DNA of 34,177 nucleotides from an uncultured Acidobacteriia bacterium. Lineage in GTDB: Bacteria; Acidobacteriota; Terriglobia; Bryobacterales; Bryobacteraceae. The position numbers and the translations under genes were made by a program. Below, in pieces: positions 33,444 to 34,177 of this stretch. Location of the stretch: positions 1 to 34,177 of the forward strand of contig CAIYDY010000215.1 of assembly GCA_903925015.1 (NCBI GenBank), in the 5' to 3' direction. Under the pieces are notes generated by a model. It saw only the letters and a list, made by a program, of their open reading frames with translations. It was not told where the DNA came from and ran no database searches. Every line of letters starts with the position of its first letter. The first letter of the stretch is position 1.

Positions 33444-34177
33444 ATGCAAAAACTACTCACCGCCGCCGGGCTCGCGGCCTGCATCCTGGGTGGCACTGCG
33501 TCCGTTGGAAGATTGACGGCGCAGCGCAATGAAATTCTGGCTTGGGGTCCGAAGACCATCCAGCCTTCCGAGTGGACCGGGAACAACCGTCCGCATTATG
33601 TTTATGCCGATCTTTTGGCGCAGCACAAGGGCCAGTCGAACTGGCACCAAGTGGTGCTGGACGACGAACATCTAAAGGGTGTCTACATTTCGGAAGCGCC
33701 GGGCACGAAGACCCCACGCCGGTTCCATGCGGATACGCGCGAGTGGTGGGTGGTGACGCAGGGGCAGATCCGGTTCTCGATTGACGGCCAGGAGCCTTTT
33801 GTGGCGTCGAAGGGATGGCTGGTGCAGGTTCCGTACCGGACGATCTATAGCATGGAGACGATTGGGGATACCCCGTCAATCCGGCTGGAGACCAACATTG
33901 CCGGGGCGAAGACCTTGTATCCGATGGATGTGAAGCCGCCGAAGCTAGATGGTTTCGAGTTTGTGCCGGTGCGGATCGCCGGGCCTGTGTCGCAGGACTA
34001 CAAGACCAACCGGATTCACGCGACGTACGAGGAATTGGCGGCGGAGGCCGAGGCGACGCCTCGCCATCAGGCGACGTTGCGGTTTGCGCATGACGACCGC
34101 GGCACGGTGAATTTCATTTACGGGCGCGAGAGCGATTTGCCCGCGATCAATCCGGCGGACAAGGGCCACTACCATCC
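33444..34177 (+). CDS. Exported cupin-domain protein, 3'-partial
   Basis: The frame opens at ATG 33444 (AGG four to seven bases before) and stays open to the window end, giving at least 244 residues. A signal peptide-like start, MQKLLTAAGLAACILGGTAS, is followed by a cupin beta-barrel: FHADTREWWVVTQGQIRFSI and a following VASKGWLVQVPYRTIYSMET strand series. Near the edge GHYHP begins what may be a second cupin metal motif, so the complete protein may be a bicupin. Cupins range from dioxygenases and isomerases to sugar-binding proteins, so the activity is open. It starts 108 bp after the truncated TonB fragment and has a base composition like the core genome. Confidence 0.7.
   Translation, partial: MQKLLTAAGLAACILGGTASVGRLTAQRNEILAWGPKTIQPSEWTGNNRPHYVYADLLAQHKGQSNWHQVVLDDEHLKGVYISEAPGTKTPRRFHADTREWWVVTQGQIRFSIDGQEPFVASKGWLVQVPYRTIYSMETIGDTPSIRLETNIAGAKTLYPMDVKPPKLDGFEFVPVRIAGPVSQDYKTNRIHATYEELAAEAEATPRHQATLRFAHDDRGTVNFIYGRESDLPAINPADKGHYH

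Overview
The window is GC-rich chromosomal DNA from a Gram-negative bacterium, most likely an acidobacterium of the Solibacter/Bryobacter type. The evidence is two very large Oar-like TonB-dependent transporter-type proteins (carboxypeptidase-regulatory N-terminus, C-terminal Phe), a protein of the acidobacterial TIGR03435 family, tandem TolC-type proteins with long inserts, and tandem exported paralogs of a kind I do not recognise elsewhere. The genus is inference from protein families; there is no rRNA gene here.

Layout. 1-4.2 kb: end of a nuclease-less terminase-like gene, a tandem-hairpin repeat, and a large outer-membrane transporter. 4.2-9.4 kb: housekeeping truA-ppa-mutL on the minus strand, a divergent polysaccharide deacetylase, and pyrE. 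9.4-13.3 kb: two tandem TolC-family genes without pump or adaptor genes. 13.3-17.4 kb: the tightly overlapping rsmG-prxQ-selA operon, a divergent minimal RNase III-like gene, and a DEAD-box helicase with a structured leader. 17.7-20.3 kb: two tandem exported paralogs of unknown function. 20.4-25.3 kb: a yqhQ-prfA-[ATPase-TOPRIM]-prmC run on the plus strand. 25.3-33.3 kb: a second large TonB-dependent protein, then a lower-GC minus-strand cluster with two glycosyltransferase-like proteins, a TIGR03435 protein and a possible small membrane peptide. That cluster is bracketed by a second, truncated copy of the transporter's 3' end. 33.4 kb to the end: start of an exported cupin protein.

Two accessory modules stand out. 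First, an OLD/PARIS-like two-gene cassette (AAA ATPase plus DUF3226-type TOPRIM protein) sits inside the prfA-prmC pair, and its last stop codon overlaps the prmC start. RF1 and the enzyme that methylates RF1 are therefore separated by a probable anti-phage system that could share their transcript. Second, the 29.1-33.0 kb cluster encodes a 619-residue protein that appears to join an N-terminal winged-helix, RRE/PqqD-like segment to a GT-A-like glycosyltransferase core. A stand-alone GT-A protein lies downstream. This would fit an undescribed peptide- or protein-glycosylation locus. It lies between about 339-bp direct repeats roughly 90% identical by eye, so it could be lost by homologous recombination.

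No tRNA, rRNA, CRISPR array, integrase or transposase was seen.
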